Shown: positions 6,751 to 14,172, numbered from the stretch's first letter. The stretch is 20,298 nucleotides of DNA from Symbiodinium natans (GCA_905221605.1 CAJNDS010001392.1:1-20298), one strand, 5' to 3'. Notes: generated from the letters alone by a model not told the origin. Numbers and translations: made by a program.

Positions 6751-6883
6751 CCCCCAAGATGCTAAAAGGGTTGCTGTCTTGACTTCCAAGGAGACAGCCA
6801 CTCTCTGCAGGGCTCAGAGGTCTGCTGCGCAGGCATCCGAGGGACCTGCGCGCCACCAGCTCGAAGAGGGGAGTTGAACGGAG

Positions 6884-6992
6884 ATAGGGCTCAGGGTTTG
6901 GGGCTTCGGGTTCGGGATTCAGGGTTCAGGGTTTAGGGTGTAAGGTGTAGGGCTTAGGGTTAAAGGTTTGGGGGCTTAGGGTTGAGGGTTCC
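6884..6992 (+). repeat. degenerate telomere-like block (G strand)
   Basis: GGGTTCAGG, GGGCTTCGG and GGGTGTAAGG variants with no two adjacent perfect units for most of its length. It is an old, decayed block. Confidence 0.75.
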
Positions 6993-7555
6993 AGGGATTC
7001 GTGCTGAGATGCAGCGAACGAGTGACGCAAGGCACTGTGGCGAGCCTGAGCCCAAGAGGCCCTAAGCCCTCAAATCCGAAACCCTTGAATCGCCAAGATG
7101 GGGAGGTGCCAAGAAGCAGGCGCAAAGGAAAGTCACAAAATGGCTTTCAGAGACAGCTTGAGGGGCTTGGCCCGGCTTTTCTGAAAGACCCTAAGCCCTG
7201 AACCCTACATCCTAAGCCCTAAACCAACCGAAAGCCACCCAAAGCCTTTTGAGCTGAAGCATTCTTAACCCTGAGCCCTCCGCCCCTCTTCTCCTTGCGA
7301 TTGCAGGGGTAACTGCAATTGTTACTGATATGTACCTCGTGCAACCTTGCATCCTGCGATCAAGCGGCTCACTCAGGCACGGCAGTATGTAGATGTTACT
7401 CCCGGTCCCCGTAAACCTTTCAGCTTCGACGGGAAGTTCAGATGATGTACGATGAGCAGAGCCCTCGAGACTTCTGAATCCTAGAATATAGAGTACTCCA
7501 GACATTGGGCATTTGTGAAGCCGACAGGACAGTATTCTCCAGAGTGTTTGTCGTT

Positions 7556-7557
<2 letters not shown>
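6993..7557. other. unique region with two small C-strand clusters
   Basis: CCCTAAG-type units occur at 7045-7090 and 7188-7225. The rest (7226-7557) is unique. Open frames of 66 and 97 codons on opposite strands overlap the clusters and have no recognisable domains, so I do not call them genes. Confidence 0.4.
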
Positions 7558-7593
<36 letters not shown>

Positions 7594-7600
7594 GAGAGAG
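7558..7600. repeat. GA dinucleotide microsatellite
   Basis: About 20 GA units with one TGA interruption at 7591. Minus-strand frames rich in Ser-Leu across it are artefacts. Confidence 0.97.
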
Positions 7601-7732
7601 CCGAATCCTCGAGACTTTCGCATGTTCTCCTCGTTCTCGTGATTTTGCAGACACAGATGACCTACAGGCCAACCTAGAAGTGCAAAAAGCATCCTCTTAA
7701 ACCCACATGCCCACCCCTAAAAACCCTACAAT

Positions 7733-7889
7733 TAAGGGGTAGGAGGGACCCCTAGAAGGTTCCCTTAATCTTATTCTCCTCTATAACCCCTATATACACC
7801 TTATATAGTCCCCATATATCCAAGTAGCCCCTAAAGAAGCCCCAAAGTACCCCTAAGGTCCCTTATAAGGGTCCCTCCTGTAATCCCTT
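7733..7889. mobile_element. 157-bp MITE-like inverted-repeat element
   Basis: The left arm (7733-7763) and right arm (7857-7889) are imperfect reverse complements around the shared core GGAGGGACCCCT and AAGGGTCCCTCC. The interior is AT-rich with 'ccctatataca' and 'catatatccaagtagcccc'. The latter resembles 'ctatatacctaagtagcgcc' at about 740-760, which suggests a dispersed family. No coding capacity and no clear target duplication. Confidence 0.65.
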
Positions 7890-7895
7890 GATACA

Positions 7896-7909
7896 CCCCC
7901 CCCCCCCCC
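7896..7909. repeat. C14 homopolymer
   Basis: Fourteen C on the + strand just outside the inverted-repeat element at 7733-7889. Confidence 0.95.
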
Positions 7910-8034
7910 TCTACTCGCAAACACTGTACACCTCAACTAAAGCCCACCACATCCCTAAAAGCTTCGCAGAACAAAAACACTTCCCCCAAACCCGAAGCCG
8001 TCAATCCTACCAACAACCACTGCAAGCGCGGCCC

Positions 8035-8160
8035 ATAACCCTAAGCCCTAAACCCTCTTTGCTCCAGGGCTCTCTCACCTAAACCCTAAACCCTAAACCC
8101 TAAACCCTAAGCCCTAAGCCCTGAGCCCTAAGCCCTAACCCTAAGCCCTAAACCCTAAAA
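8035..8160 (-). repeat. telomere-like array (CCCTAAA/CCCTAAG)
   Basis: Two clusters (8035-8057 and 8079-8160) of CCCTAAA mixed with CCCTAAG and CCCTGAG. A coding-like island follows directly. Confidence 0.92.
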
Positions 8161-8266
8161 ATCCTGGCCTTCACCATTCATCTTCTCAGTGCCAGCCTCG
8201 GGCGGCTCCGACTCCCCGTGCCTTCTGGCGGAGCCAGGCGATCTCAGCCCCTGAAGGCGAAGCAGG
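8152..8266 (+). other. candidate exon, left copy of 30-bp direct repeat at its end
   Basis: One + frame is open from 8152 through the island (ILAFTIHLLSASLGRLRLPV, then PSGGARRSQPLKAKQ) and on into the array (stop at 8290). It includes a pyrimidine-rich stretch with CAG at 8186-8188, acceptor-like, and ends in the direct repeat at 8237-8266. A second frame (CQPRAAPTPRAFWRSQ) is also open, so the reading frame is uncertain. Family not recognised. Confidence 0.22.
8237..8266 (+). repeat. 30-bp direct repeat, left copy
   Basis: It begins GGCGATCTCAG and ends GAAGGCGAAGCAGG. The copy at 8500-8529 differs at one base (C to T at the 13th position). The two copies bracket the telomere-like array between them. 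Confidence 0.95.
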
Positions 8267-8271
8267 ATAAG

Positions 8272-8498
8272 TTAGGGTTTTTTAGGGTTTAGGGTTTAGT
8301 TTAGGGTTTAGGGTTTAGGGTTTAGGGTTTAGGGTTTAGGGTTTAGGGTTTAGGGTTTAGGGTTTAGGGTTTAGGGTTTAGGGTTTAGGGTTTAGGGTTT
8401 AGGGTTTAGGGTTTGGGTTTAGGGTTTCGGTTTTAGGATTTGCAGTTTCGGGTTTAGGGTGTTTCAGGGTTTTAGCGGTTAGGGGATAGGGGTTAGGG
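8272..8498 (+). repeat. telomere-like array (TTTAGGG) between 30-bp direct repeats
   Basis: About 20 near-perfect heptamers (about 8282-8415) decay rightwards into TTTCGG, TTTTAGG and GGGGTTAGG variants. The array lies exactly between the two 30-bp copies, which fits insertion with a duplication, or duplication of a short exon piece around a repeat. Confidence 0.95.
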
Positions 8499-8693
8499 GG
8501 GCGATCTCAGCTCCTGAAGGCGAAGCAGGGTTCAGGGCTTCCCCCAGAAACCCTGGTTGCCTCAGCCCCTAAAGTACTATTTGCTTCAGCACACCCAAAA
8601 CATGTAAGATACTACTCCCTATATTGCCCTTATCAGGAACATGCGATAATTGTGTTTTGGGGGAGTCTTGTGCAAATAGTTGTAAACCTCTAA
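8490..8693 (+). other. 67-codon open frame without ATG, candidate exon
   Basis: The frame is open from after TAG at 8487 to TAA at 8691. Within the direct repeat it reads RSQLLKAKQ, matching the frame of the left copy (RRSQPLKAKQ). It then continues GSGLPPETLVASAPKVLFAS and ends FWGSLVQIVVNL. If the array is removed, the frames on both sides join without a stop. Codon use in the right half is AT-rich and less coding-like. Chance openness is not excluded, and the family is not recognised. Confidence 0.22.
8500..8529 (+). repeat. 30-bp direct repeat, right copy
   Basis: 29 of 30 bases match 8237-8266. Confidence 0.95.
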
Positions 8694-8736
8694 GCCCCGA
8701 AGCAACCCCCGAATCCTAATTCCCGAACCCAAAACT

Positions 8737-8853
8737 TTCCCTAAACCCTAAACCCTAAACCCTAAACCCTAAACCCTAAACCCTAAACCCTTAATCCTAA
8801 ACCCTAAACCCTAAACCCTAAACCCTAAACCCTAAACCCTAAACCCTAAACCC
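8737..8853 (-). repeat. telomere-like array (CCCTAAA), about 16 copies
   Basis: Near-perfect C-strand heptamers with one CCCTTAATCC irregularity. It faces the G-strand array at 8938 across an 84-bp GC-rich island. Confidence 0.95.
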
Positions 8854-8867
8854 CACAGGCGCCTGTG
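8854..8867. repeat. 14-bp perfect palindrome at array edge
   Basis: CACAGGCGCCTGTG is self-complementary and abuts the last CCCTAAA unit. It also contains the CACAG that could act as a 3' splice site for the following island. Confidence 0.8.
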
Positions 8868-8933
8868 ACGCAGCTCGGCTCAGTGCCGGGTGGCTCGGCG
8901 CCGTCGGAGGGAGGCTTTGCTTCTGCAGGTCCT
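8859..8933 (+). CDS. best-bounded candidate exon, 25 codons
   Basis: The island is exactly 75 nt between CACAG (ending 8858) and GTAAGG (8934-8939), giving 3' and 5' splice-like edges and whole codons. It reads APVTQLGSVPGGSAPSEGGF then ASAGP. By hand count, 13 of 25 codons start with G. The composition (Ser, Ala, Pro, Gly) resembles the frames at 9845-9950 and 11581-11754. C-strand repeat precedes it and G-strand repeat follows. No family is recognised, and a functional exon is inferred only. Confidence 0.35.
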
Positions 8934-8937
8934 GTAA

Positions 8938-9150
8938 GGTTTAGGGTTTAGGGTTTAGGGTTTAGGGTTTAGGGTTTAGGGTTTAGGGTTTAGGGTTTAG
9001 GGTTTAGGGTTTAGGGTTTAGGGTTTAGGGTTTAGGGTTTAGGGTTTAGGGTTTAGGGTTTAGGGTTTATGGGTTTAGGGTTTAGGGTTTAGGGTTTAGG
9101 GTTTAGGGTCTAGGATTTAGGGTTTAGGATTTCGAATTAGGGTTTCGGGT
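8938..9150 (+). repeat. long telomere-like array (TTTAGGG), about 27 copies
   Basis: One of the longest near-perfect arrays, with a single A insertion at about 9069 and decay at the right end (TCTAGGA, TTTCGAATTAGGG). A near-perfect hairpin follows at 9150-9170. Confidence 0.95.
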
Positions 9151-9170
9151 TGCAACAACCGGTTGTGCAA
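9150..9170. repeat. near-perfect hairpin at array end
   Basis: TTGCAACAACC pairs with GGTTGTGCAA apart from one unpaired base, centred on ACCGGT. It lies at the edge of the G-strand array. Confidence 0.6.
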
Positions 9171-9410
9171 CTCCCCGGCCGCGACTTTCAAAAGACCAAC
9201 TTGAAATCCAAGCTCATGCTCCAAACCCAAGGATTTTGCCTGAGGGAAACCCCCGATCACCCTAAACCCTAAACTCGACACCCCCTTGCCGCACAAAGGC
9301 TTACACCCAGCAGAAAGACGACCAACACACCCCCCTCTGGATGATTTCGGGCTGAGGAGTTGGAGAGCGCCTCCTTAAACCCTTTTTGCCCTTCTCCCTC
9401 AAACCCGCGA
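9171..9410. other. unique region with one short C-strand unit
   Basis: About 240 bp with CCCTAAACCCTAAAC at 9260-9274. No gene, RNA or repeat stands out. Confidence 0.4.
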
Positions 9411-9575
9411 CTCTGAACCCTAAACCCTGGGCGTCAGCCCCAAACCCTCAACCCTCGCAACCCTGTAGCCTCAACCCGAAGCCCATCCTAAACTGAAGCC
9501 TAAACCCTAAACCCATCCTAAACCCTAAACCCTAGGCCCTAAAAACCCAAAAACCTGAACCCCCCCCCCCCCCCC
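9411..9575 (-). repeat. degenerate telomere-like block ending in C16
   Basis: Variants of CCCTAAA (CCCTCAA, CATCCTAAA, CCCTAGG) end in sixteen consecutive C (9560-9575) followed by six T. Confidence 0.85.
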
Positions 9576-9611
9576 TTTTTTGCAACCAGGACTGCGCAGC
9601 TGCCGGGAAAT

Positions 9612-9770
9612 TCAGGCTTTAGGCTTTAGGGTTTGGGCTTTAGGCTTTAGGCTTTAGGCTCTAGGGCTTTAGGGCTTTAGGGCTTTAGGGCTTTAGGGCT
9701 TTAGGGCTTTAGGGCTTTAGGGCTTTAGGGCTTTAGGGCTTTAGGGCTTTTAGAGATTAGGGTTTAGAAT
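9612..9770 (+). repeat. variant array with 8-bp unit TTTAGGGC
   Basis: After about five TTTAGGC-type 7-mers there are about eleven copies of the octamer TTTAGGGC (about 9663-9750). It is a homogeneous variant block, comparable to TTTTAGGG at 1331-1494. Confidence 0.93.
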
Positions 9771-9801
9771 TTTTAGGGCGTGTGGGCCTAAACCCTAAAC
9801 G

Positions 9802-9844
9802 CCCCCCCCCCCCCCCCCCCCCCCCCCCACCCCCCCACCCCCCC
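9802..9844. repeat. C27 homopolymer and C-rich tail
   Basis: Twenty-seven consecutive C (9802-9828) are followed by two further C7-C8 groups split by single A. This is the longest homopolymer in the window. The G-rich complement could form quadruplexes, and sequencing length error is likely. Confidence 0.95.
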
Positions 9845-9950
9845 AAGCCCTACGCACCTGCACTCTGCTCTGTGCTGGGCGTCGATTCTTCTGCACCCAC
9901 CACGTCGCCCTCTGCCGGGGCCCTGCCTGCGTTCTTGAAGGGTCTACCGG
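9845..9950 (+). other. GC-rich island, candidate exon
   Basis: One frame reads PYAPALCSVLGVDSSAPTTS then PSAGALPAFLKGLP and ends in TAG inside the next repeat. Twelve of 34 codons begin with G. All three frames are nearly open, so openness is uninformative. The right edge CCG before GTTTAG is donor-like. The Ser/Ala/Pro-rich composition is like the islands at 8859 and 11581. Confidence 0.22.
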
Positions 9951-10198
9951 TTTAGGGTTTAGGGCTTGGGGTTCCAGGTTCAGGGTTTAGGCTGCAGTTG
10001 TAGCTGGCTGTCCGTTTGCTTGGGGTACTTATTGCCCAAACCTACCCATTTCCCAACCTACCCATTTCCCATGAACCGTCATGTATCGGGGTACATGCTC
10101 TGACAGACCCTGGCAGGCAGCATTTGGGGATCTAGGACCCAAGACCTTAAACCCTCAATCCTAAAACCTCTCTATCCTTACAGATTTACACCCAATTA
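9951..10198. other. short degenerate blocks and unique sequence
   Basis: G-strand units at 9951-9992 and C-strand units at 10145-10170, with 'cctacccatttccc' duplicated in tandem at about 10041-10071. No gene. Confidence 0.5.
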
Positions 10199-10500
10199 AC
10201 TTTTTGGTGCTTTTCCCACCCGTTGTTGAGCACTTTTTGGTGCAATCGGCACCGTGCTTGAGCCATTTTTTGGTGCTTGAGCCATTTTTTGGTGCGCTGG
10301 CAGCGTTCTTGAGCACTTTTGGGTGCATTCAGCACCGTTCTTGCCATTTTTGGTGCAATTGGCCCCGTTCTTGAGCCATTTTTGGTGCAATCGGCACCGT
10401 TCTTGAGCCTTTTGGTGCAATCGGGACCGTTCTTGAGCCATTTTTGGTGCGTCGGCACCGTTCGTGAGCCAATTTTGGTGCGCCGGCACTGTTGTTGAGT
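10199..10500. repeat. 31-32-bp minisatellite, about 10 units
   Basis: Each unit has the form ATTTTTGGTGC, then about 5 variable bases, then GGCACCGTTCTTGAGCC. One unit is truncated to 19 bp (about 10264-10282). The period is not a multiple of three, so the two minus-strand open frames here (Lys-Asn-Gly-Ala and similar) shift between frames from unit to unit and are artefacts. On the minus strand each unit contains GGCTCAAG, which matches the last eight bases of the dinoflagellate spliced leader; the rest of the leader is absent. Confidence 0.9.
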
Positions 10501-11140
10501 GAACTTTATGTTTCTTAATGTTTTGGGATTCTTTGGGTGGGTGCGTGGGTTTGTTCCTAAGCCTGGAACCCCCTAGTGACTAGTGAATGCTAGAGCAGTG
10601 ACCCTCTAAACCCTAAACCCTGAAGCCTAAACCCTAAAGCCTAAACCTTGAAGCTAAACCCACGAGTAGTTTGCATCAACCGGTCTGCTAGCTGATCGCC
10701 TCTTCTATGCAAGAAGGGGGCTGGAGGTTGATGGGGTCTAGAGGGTGCAGGGTTGGATTCGGTTTAGGGATTCTTGCCGTTCAAAACTTCTTGGCGTTTT
10801 AGGAACCTGACCAAACACTACATTGTCTAAACCCCTACGTGCTTTGTACGTCCAGCTGGGCTCAATGATGCACCAGCAACCGGAGCACTTGCCATAATGC
10901 TCCGAAATCCTAAGTCCTAAATGGATGTGGAGGTTCAAGGGGAATTAATTGTAAGTGGTGTTACAAGTAGGGCGAAAAGAGTTCCAAGTACAAGCCTATT
11001 TGGGAAGTTTTTAATCCTACTGATAACTACCCACGACCCTTCAAGTCAATCATAGTGCCTGTGCCAGCCTTATGGAACGTTCCCTGACCCCTAAACCCCT
11101 TTTGCAACAGGCGTGCCCCTTCGCCCGGCGTTGGCGCCCC
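10501..11140. other. mostly unique region
   Basis: Degenerate C-strand units at 10601-10660. The rest has no array. A 66-codon minus frame (10738-10938) without repeat content reads RISEHYGKCSGCWCIIEPSW near its start. It is not recognised and may be chance. A weak foldback-family motif (GGAGGTTCAAGG) is at 10929-10940. Confidence 0.4.
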
Positions 11141-11154
11141 TCGACGTCCCCTGA

Positions 11155-11180
11155 ACCCTAAACCCTACACCCTAAACCCT
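11155..11180 (-). repeat. short telomere-like block (CCCTAAA)
   Basis: Three or four C-strand units precede the candidate exon at 11191. Its C/T-rich run ends in TTACGTTGCAG, which is 3' splice-like. Confidence 0.8.
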
Positions 11181-11190
11181 TACGTTGCAG

Positions 11191-11264
11191 TACAGCCCCA
11201 AGAGCCACCGCAGCCTCCAGTGGCGTCGCTCTGCTCGATGCCGGCCGGCTCCTCCCGTTAAGGC
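11191..11264 (+). CDS. candidate exon bounded by TTGCAG and GTAAGG
   Basis: The left edge is TTGCAG (ending 11190) and the right edge is GTAAGG (11265-11270). The frame from 11193 reads TAPRATAASSGVALLDAGRL then LPLR, with about 10 of 24 codons starting with G. The frame from 11191 (YSPKSHRSLQWRRSARC) is also open but lacks that bias. Like the island at 8859-8933, it follows a C-strand block. Unrecognised family; inferred exon only. Confidence 0.32.
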
Positions 11265-11291
11265 GTAAGGCGCTGTCAAGGTTCACAAGGT

Positions 11292-11436
11292 CCCCCCCCC
11301 CCCCCCCCCCAAACCCTAAACCTTAAACCCAGAACTGGACTGCGGACAACTGCCAGGTCCCTGAACCCTGAACCCTAAACCGGGGGTAGCCAGCCATAGG
11401 TAGGGTTTCAAGCACGCCCCCCCCCCCCCACCCCCC
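11292..11436. repeat. C19 and C13 homopolymers with degenerate CCCTAAA units
   Basis: Nineteen C (11292-11310) precede CCCTAAA variants. A second run of thirteen C is at 11417-11429, followed by A and six C. Confidence 0.92.
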
Positions 11437-11580
11437 AACGTTAGTAACCAGTTGCGGCTATGCCTGGCCTTCCCCTACTTAAAACCCCACTTCTCACTAG
11501 TCATGAACCTTCAAGTAGTCAAGGCTTACAATGACCAGGGATTTCTGGAGGTTTCTTACAAGGTTTAGGTGAAACCCTAA
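11437..11580. other. unique segment with inverted foldback-family motif
   Basis: CATGAACCTTCAAGTAG (11502-11518) is the reverse complement of the dispersed CTTGGAGGTTCATG family with one substitution. A looser copy in the other direction (CTGGAGGTTTCTTACAAG) is at 11546-11563. No gene. Confidence 0.5.
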
Positions 11581-11754
11581 AGCCCAAAGCCTAAGCCCCC
11601 AGCTGAAAAACCTCAAGATGCCTGTGGTGGAGATGAGGGCACACAGGCGAACCCCCGTAGTGTACCAGCCTCAGAAGCATCGTCTTCGGCTTGGCCGTCG
11701 GCGGGCCCTGTGGCGCCAATTGCCGCTTTGCAATCTATCCGCAACAACCCTTAA
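11581..11754 (+). CDS. 57-codon open frame, strong coding-like island
   Basis: Open from after TAA to TAA at 11752. The core reads AEKPQDACGGDEGTQANPRS and then VPASEASSSAWPSAGPVAPI. By hand count, 21 of 57 codons start with G. It has no ATG, and CCCCCAG at 11596-11602 could be an acceptor. A second frame with ATG at 11628 (MPVVEMRAHRRTPVVYQPQK) is open to a TAG near 11773, lacks the G bias and is very Arg-rich. I prefer the first frame. The product would be a Ser/Ala/Pro-rich, probably disordered segment; no family is recognised. Confidence 0.35.
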   Translation, partial: SPKPKPPAEKPQDACGGDEGTQANPRSVPASEASSSAWPSAGPVAPIAALQSIRNNP

Positions 11755-11966
11755 AACCTACTGTTGGCTAGTATAGGGAGTGGGGGAATGAGGCAGGATT
11801 CTTATAAGCAAGCTGCAAAAGTGTAGATTTAGGTCCTCAAGGTAGGGTTGCGGGGTCAACGGTTTAGGGCTGAGGGTTTGCGTCCCTGTGCAACTAAACG
11901 AACTCCCAGAAGTCGCCAGTCATGAAAAAGGACATGCCCAAAGGGCGGGACTGAGGGTTCAGGGAT
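11755..11966. other. mostly unique; weak exon-like piece at 11905-11948
   Basis: The part at 11881-11948 reads QLNELPEVASHEKGHAQRAG in one frame and runs into the G-strand array. GAACTCCCAG near 11901-11910 could be an acceptor. It is short and the evidence is weak. Confidence 0.2.
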
Positions 11967-12055
11967 ATGGGTTTAGGGTTTAGGGTTTAGGGTTTAGGGT
12001 TTAGGGTTTAGGGTTTAGGGTTTAGGGTTTAGGGTTTAGGGTTTAGGGTTTAGGT
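11967..12055 (+). repeat. telomere-like array (TTTAGGG), about 12 copies
   Basis: Perfect heptamers end before GTCGAGACGCAG, a splice-acceptor-like CAG at 12061-12063. Confidence 0.95.
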
Positions 12056-12138
12056 CGAGACGCAGTACAACCCCCAAAAGGGAAAACATAAAGCGTTCCA
12101 AGGGCCCGCCATTGGTTTACAGGACACTTTCTGGGGGA

Positions 12139-12249
12139 TAGGATTAGGGAGACCCTTGGGGATATAGACCCTCTCAATGAGGTCCCTGTTTAGGAGAGCC
12201 AGAACAGGGTTAAGAAGGGTTCTTCTTGTAAGGGTTTCCCTTATTCCTA
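12139..12249. repeat. 111-bp imperfect inverted repeat
   Basis: TAGGATTAGGGAGACCC (12139-12155) pairs with GGGTTTCCCTTATTCCTA (12232-12249) with two mismatches and one gap. A second hairpin, CCCTGTT against AACAGGG (12184-12209), lies inside. It is foldback or MITE-like and not assigned to a family. Confidence 0.55.
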
Positions 12250-12261
12250 CCTAGGATAAAG

Positions 12262-12403
12262 CCCTAAACCCTAAACCCTAACCCATGAACGCTTGAAGCC
12301 CTCAATCCCTAAACCCTAAAAACTCCTGCGAAGTGGCTGAGGGTTCCCCTTATCATCTATATCCCTAAACCCTAAACCCTCAAGCCTAAACCCTAAACCC
12401 TAG
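12262..12403 (-). repeat. degenerate telomere-like blocks (CCCTAAA)
   Basis: Two clusters (12262-12318 and 12362-12403) are separated by about 40 bp of unique sequence. Confidence 0.85.
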
Positions 12404-12420
12404 CCTAGGACTTTCGGCAG

Positions 12421-12488
12421 GTACAGTAAGAGAGTCTCTGCCTTCCGACTCCAAGAGGATGGGCTCTGACGCATCCATCTGCGAGGCT
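12421..12488 (+). other. candidate exon between CGGCAG and GGTTTAG
   Basis: The left edge is TTTCGGCAG (ending 12420). The frame reads TVRESLPSDSKRMGSDASIC then EAR and runs into the array. Counting from the upstream open codons, 11 of 29 begin with G. Short, unrecognised, inferred. Confidence 0.25.
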
Positions 12489-12590
12489 AGGGTTTAGGGC
12501 TTGGGGTTGAGGGTTTAGGGCTTGGGGTTTAGGGTTTAGGGTTTGGGGTTTAGGGTTTTTAGGGTTTGGGCTTTGGGGGTTTAGGATGCT
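12489..12590 (+). repeat. degenerate telomere-like array (G strand)
   Basis: TTTAGGG alternates with GGGCTTGG, TTGAGGG and TTTGGGG variants. Confidence 0.88.
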
Positions 12591-12939
12591 TGATGGCTAA
12601 TTAACACGAAGGTTGAAAGCAGAGTTTGCAAGCACCCCGAATACGGATGTGACCCGCCGCAGCCTACTTAATGCTACCCGGGAAACGCCGTGCTGGAATG
12701 TCGCTGGTTGGGTGCCTCACCCACATTCACATCAAAAGGACCCCAGAATTAGGGAACCGCTTGCAGAAGTTTGCACGCTGGAGTTCTTACCGTGACCGCA
12801 AGAATGTGACGCACGGAAATTACGAGTGAGGGTGGGTTTCCGGATTCCCGAATCATCAGTGGGGTCCCCAACCCACCCACGCTCCCGCCCGGCCCCCTAC
12901 TCCTGCAAACCCACACCAAGCGCAACATCCTTGCTTCCC
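12591..12939. other. repeat-free island, no recognised gene
   Basis: About 350 bp without telomere-like units. A 60-codon + frame (12613-12795, non-ATG start) reads KAEFASTPNTDVTRRSLLNA and ends CTLEFLP. Its residues do not come from repeats and look ordinary, but I cannot assign a family. C/T-rich sequence follows (12865-12905). Confidence 0.3.
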
Positions 12940-13192
12940 AAACCCTAAGCCCTAAGCCCTAAACCCGCAGCCCGAAACCCTAACCCCAACTTCTACAACC
13001 CTAAAGCCCAAATCCTAAACCCTAAACCCCAAAACCCTAAACCCCAAATCCTAAGCCCTAAACCCTTAACCCTAAACCCCGAAACCCTAAACCCTAAACC
13101 CCAAATCCTAAACCCTAAACCCCAAATCCTAAACCCCAAAGCCCAAAACCGCAAATCTTAAACCCTAAACCCCAAAACCCTAAACCCTACAG
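12940..13192 (-). repeat. telomere-like array with mixed CCCTAAA, CCCCAAA and CCCCAAAT units
   Basis: More than 30 C-strand units in which CCCTAAA, CCCCAAAAC and CCCCAAATC alternate as a higher-order pattern. It ends CCCTACAG, acceptor-like, before a 70-bp GC-rich island. Confidence 0.92.
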
Positions 13193-13261
13193 CGTGGCGC
13201 CGAGCCTCGGCATCCTCGGGCTCGAAGGCCTGCACCTCTGGCGGTTTGGCCGGGGGAGGGG
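13193..13261 (+). other. GC-rich island between inverted arrays
   Basis: It follows CCCTACAG and reads SVAPSLGILGLEGLHLWR or WRRASASSGSKACTSGG in two open frames. Both are plausible, so neither is chosen. CTGGCGGTTTGG (13236-13247) holds a possible GT donor. The arrangement matches the island at 8859-8933. Confidence 0.22.
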
Positions 13262-13456
<195 letters not shown>

Positions 13457-13977
13457 GTTTTGGGGGGGTTTCAAGAAATCTAGGCACTTTGCGCTACTTA
13501 CTACTATGTGCATAACAACCCCCGCAAAAAAATCTGTGTTTTTTGGTGTGGTTCTTACACGAATAGTAGATAAATAGTCTTGAAGTAGAAAGGCTTGTAC
13601 TGAGAACAATGGAGTTTGGAAGGGGCTTTGGAGGGGTTAGGGTCTCGGGTTTAAGGTTAAGGGCTTTGAGGGAGGGAGCGTCTTGTCTGTCTTCGAGGGT
13701 GTGTTTGCGGGAGACCAGAGAAAGGCGACCCTGGCAAGGCACATAATCTGCAATCTTCCAAAGACATCTTGACAAAGACATACAACGACTTCCCACCTAG
13801 ACCAGAGAGCCCTGAACTCTAAAACCCAAAAGGCTAGGGCTAGGTGGTCGTAGCCGTCCTAAACCCTAAACTCTAAACCCTAAACCCTAAACCCTAAACC
13901 GCTTTGAAAGGGAAAGATCTAGACCCCATCCGATGATGTCTGTGCTGTGAGAGGCCAGCCCCGGAGTGCGCCAAAAA
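13457..13977. other. unique region with two degenerate clusters
   Basis: Degenerate G-strand units at 13630-13665 and a C-strand run at 13857-13900. The minus-strand frames here carry repeat-derived residues and no recognised domain. No gene called. Confidence 0.4.
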
Positions 13978-14040
13978 GTAGGGTTTACGGTTTAGGGTTT
14001 AGGGTTTAGGGTTTAGGGTTTGGGGTTTGGGGTTTAGGGT
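13978..14040 (+). repeat. telomere-like block (TTTAGGG/TTTGGGG)
   Basis: About nine units, followed directly by a C-rich tract (14042-14056). Confidence 0.9.
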
Positions 14041-14172
14041 TCCCCCCCTCCCCCCTCACAAGGCCCTTCGCCTGGGATGGCTGCTGCGTTTCCCGCGCCC
14101 CCTGCGCATGCGAATGGGGCGCCAAGGAAGCCTTTACAAAATGGGTTTCGGGTCTATACTAAAATTACAAGG

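Noticed and set aside
7438-7692. Minus frames with Ser-Leu runs
   Set aside because: Produced by the GA microsatellite at 7558-7600.
10186-10489. Two minus-strand frames of 90 and 97 codons with repeated Lys-Asn-Gly motifs
   Set aside because: They come from the 31-32-bp minisatellite. The unit length is not a multiple of three, and the motif jumps between frames.
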